DNA from: an uncultured bacterium
Lineage (GTDB): Bacteria > Pseudomonadota > Alphaproteobacteria > Rhodospirillales > Rhodospirillaceae
Direction: 5' to 3'
Length of the DNA stretch: 6,319 nt
NCBI GenBank assembly: GCA_903896775.1
Contig: CAITZE010000340.1
Span: forward strand, 1 to 6,319
Within the stretch, counting starts at the first letter, position 1; each line of letters opens with the position of its first letter. Below the pieces are notes generated by a model. The model worked only from the letters and a program-made list of their open reading frames with translations. It searched no databases and had not been told where the DNA came from. Position numbers and translations under genes: made by a program. This document shows, in pieces, positions 6,319-6,319 of this stretch.

Positions 6319-6319
6319 C

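Overview
The window looks like a chromosomal stretch from a moderately GC-rich Gram-negative bacterium. An alphaproteobacterium is my best guess, from the general character of the proteins, the Tat-exported hydrolase and the GC-rich codon use. No taxonomic marker gene is present, so this is weak. There is no rRNA, tRNA, CRISPR array, transposase or integrase.

Left part (1-2606, plus strand). The window opens inside a cardiolipin synthase-type phospholipase D gene that has lost its N-terminal membrane segments to the window edge. An SGNH/GDSL-hydrolase-like gene follows 16 bases later. It has no Shine-Dalgarno but a perfect extended -10 box placed so that transcription would start at or next to the ATG. 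A hairpin with a T-run closes this unit. Next comes an unlisted 56-residue ORF with a good ribosome binding site. It encodes a signal peptide followed by a tiny Gly/Ser/His/Gln-rich mature peptide built from four pentapeptide repeats.

Middle (2766-4157). On the minus strand lies a Tat-exported serine hydrolase of the beta-lactamase/penicillin-binding-protein fold, with its own strong intrinsic terminator. A 165-base divergent intergenic region separates it from the next operon and contains a perfect 14-bp palindrome and a second dyad.

Right part (4158-6319). A two-gene plus-strand operon encodes an aldo/keto reductase and a single-domain manganese-type cupin. The cupin closely resembles the bacterial cupin hydroxynitrile lyases ((R)-mandelonitrile lyase type). 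Together they suggest carbonyl or cyanohydrin chemistry, although the physiological substrate cannot be read from the sequence. A convergent, distinctly AT-richer gene of unknown function runs off the right edge.

I do not see a clear, previously undescribed multi-gene system. The most interesting items are the repeat-built secreted micropeptide, the probable leaderless promoter, and the cupin/aldo-keto reductase pair divergent from an exported hydrolase across a palindromic site.
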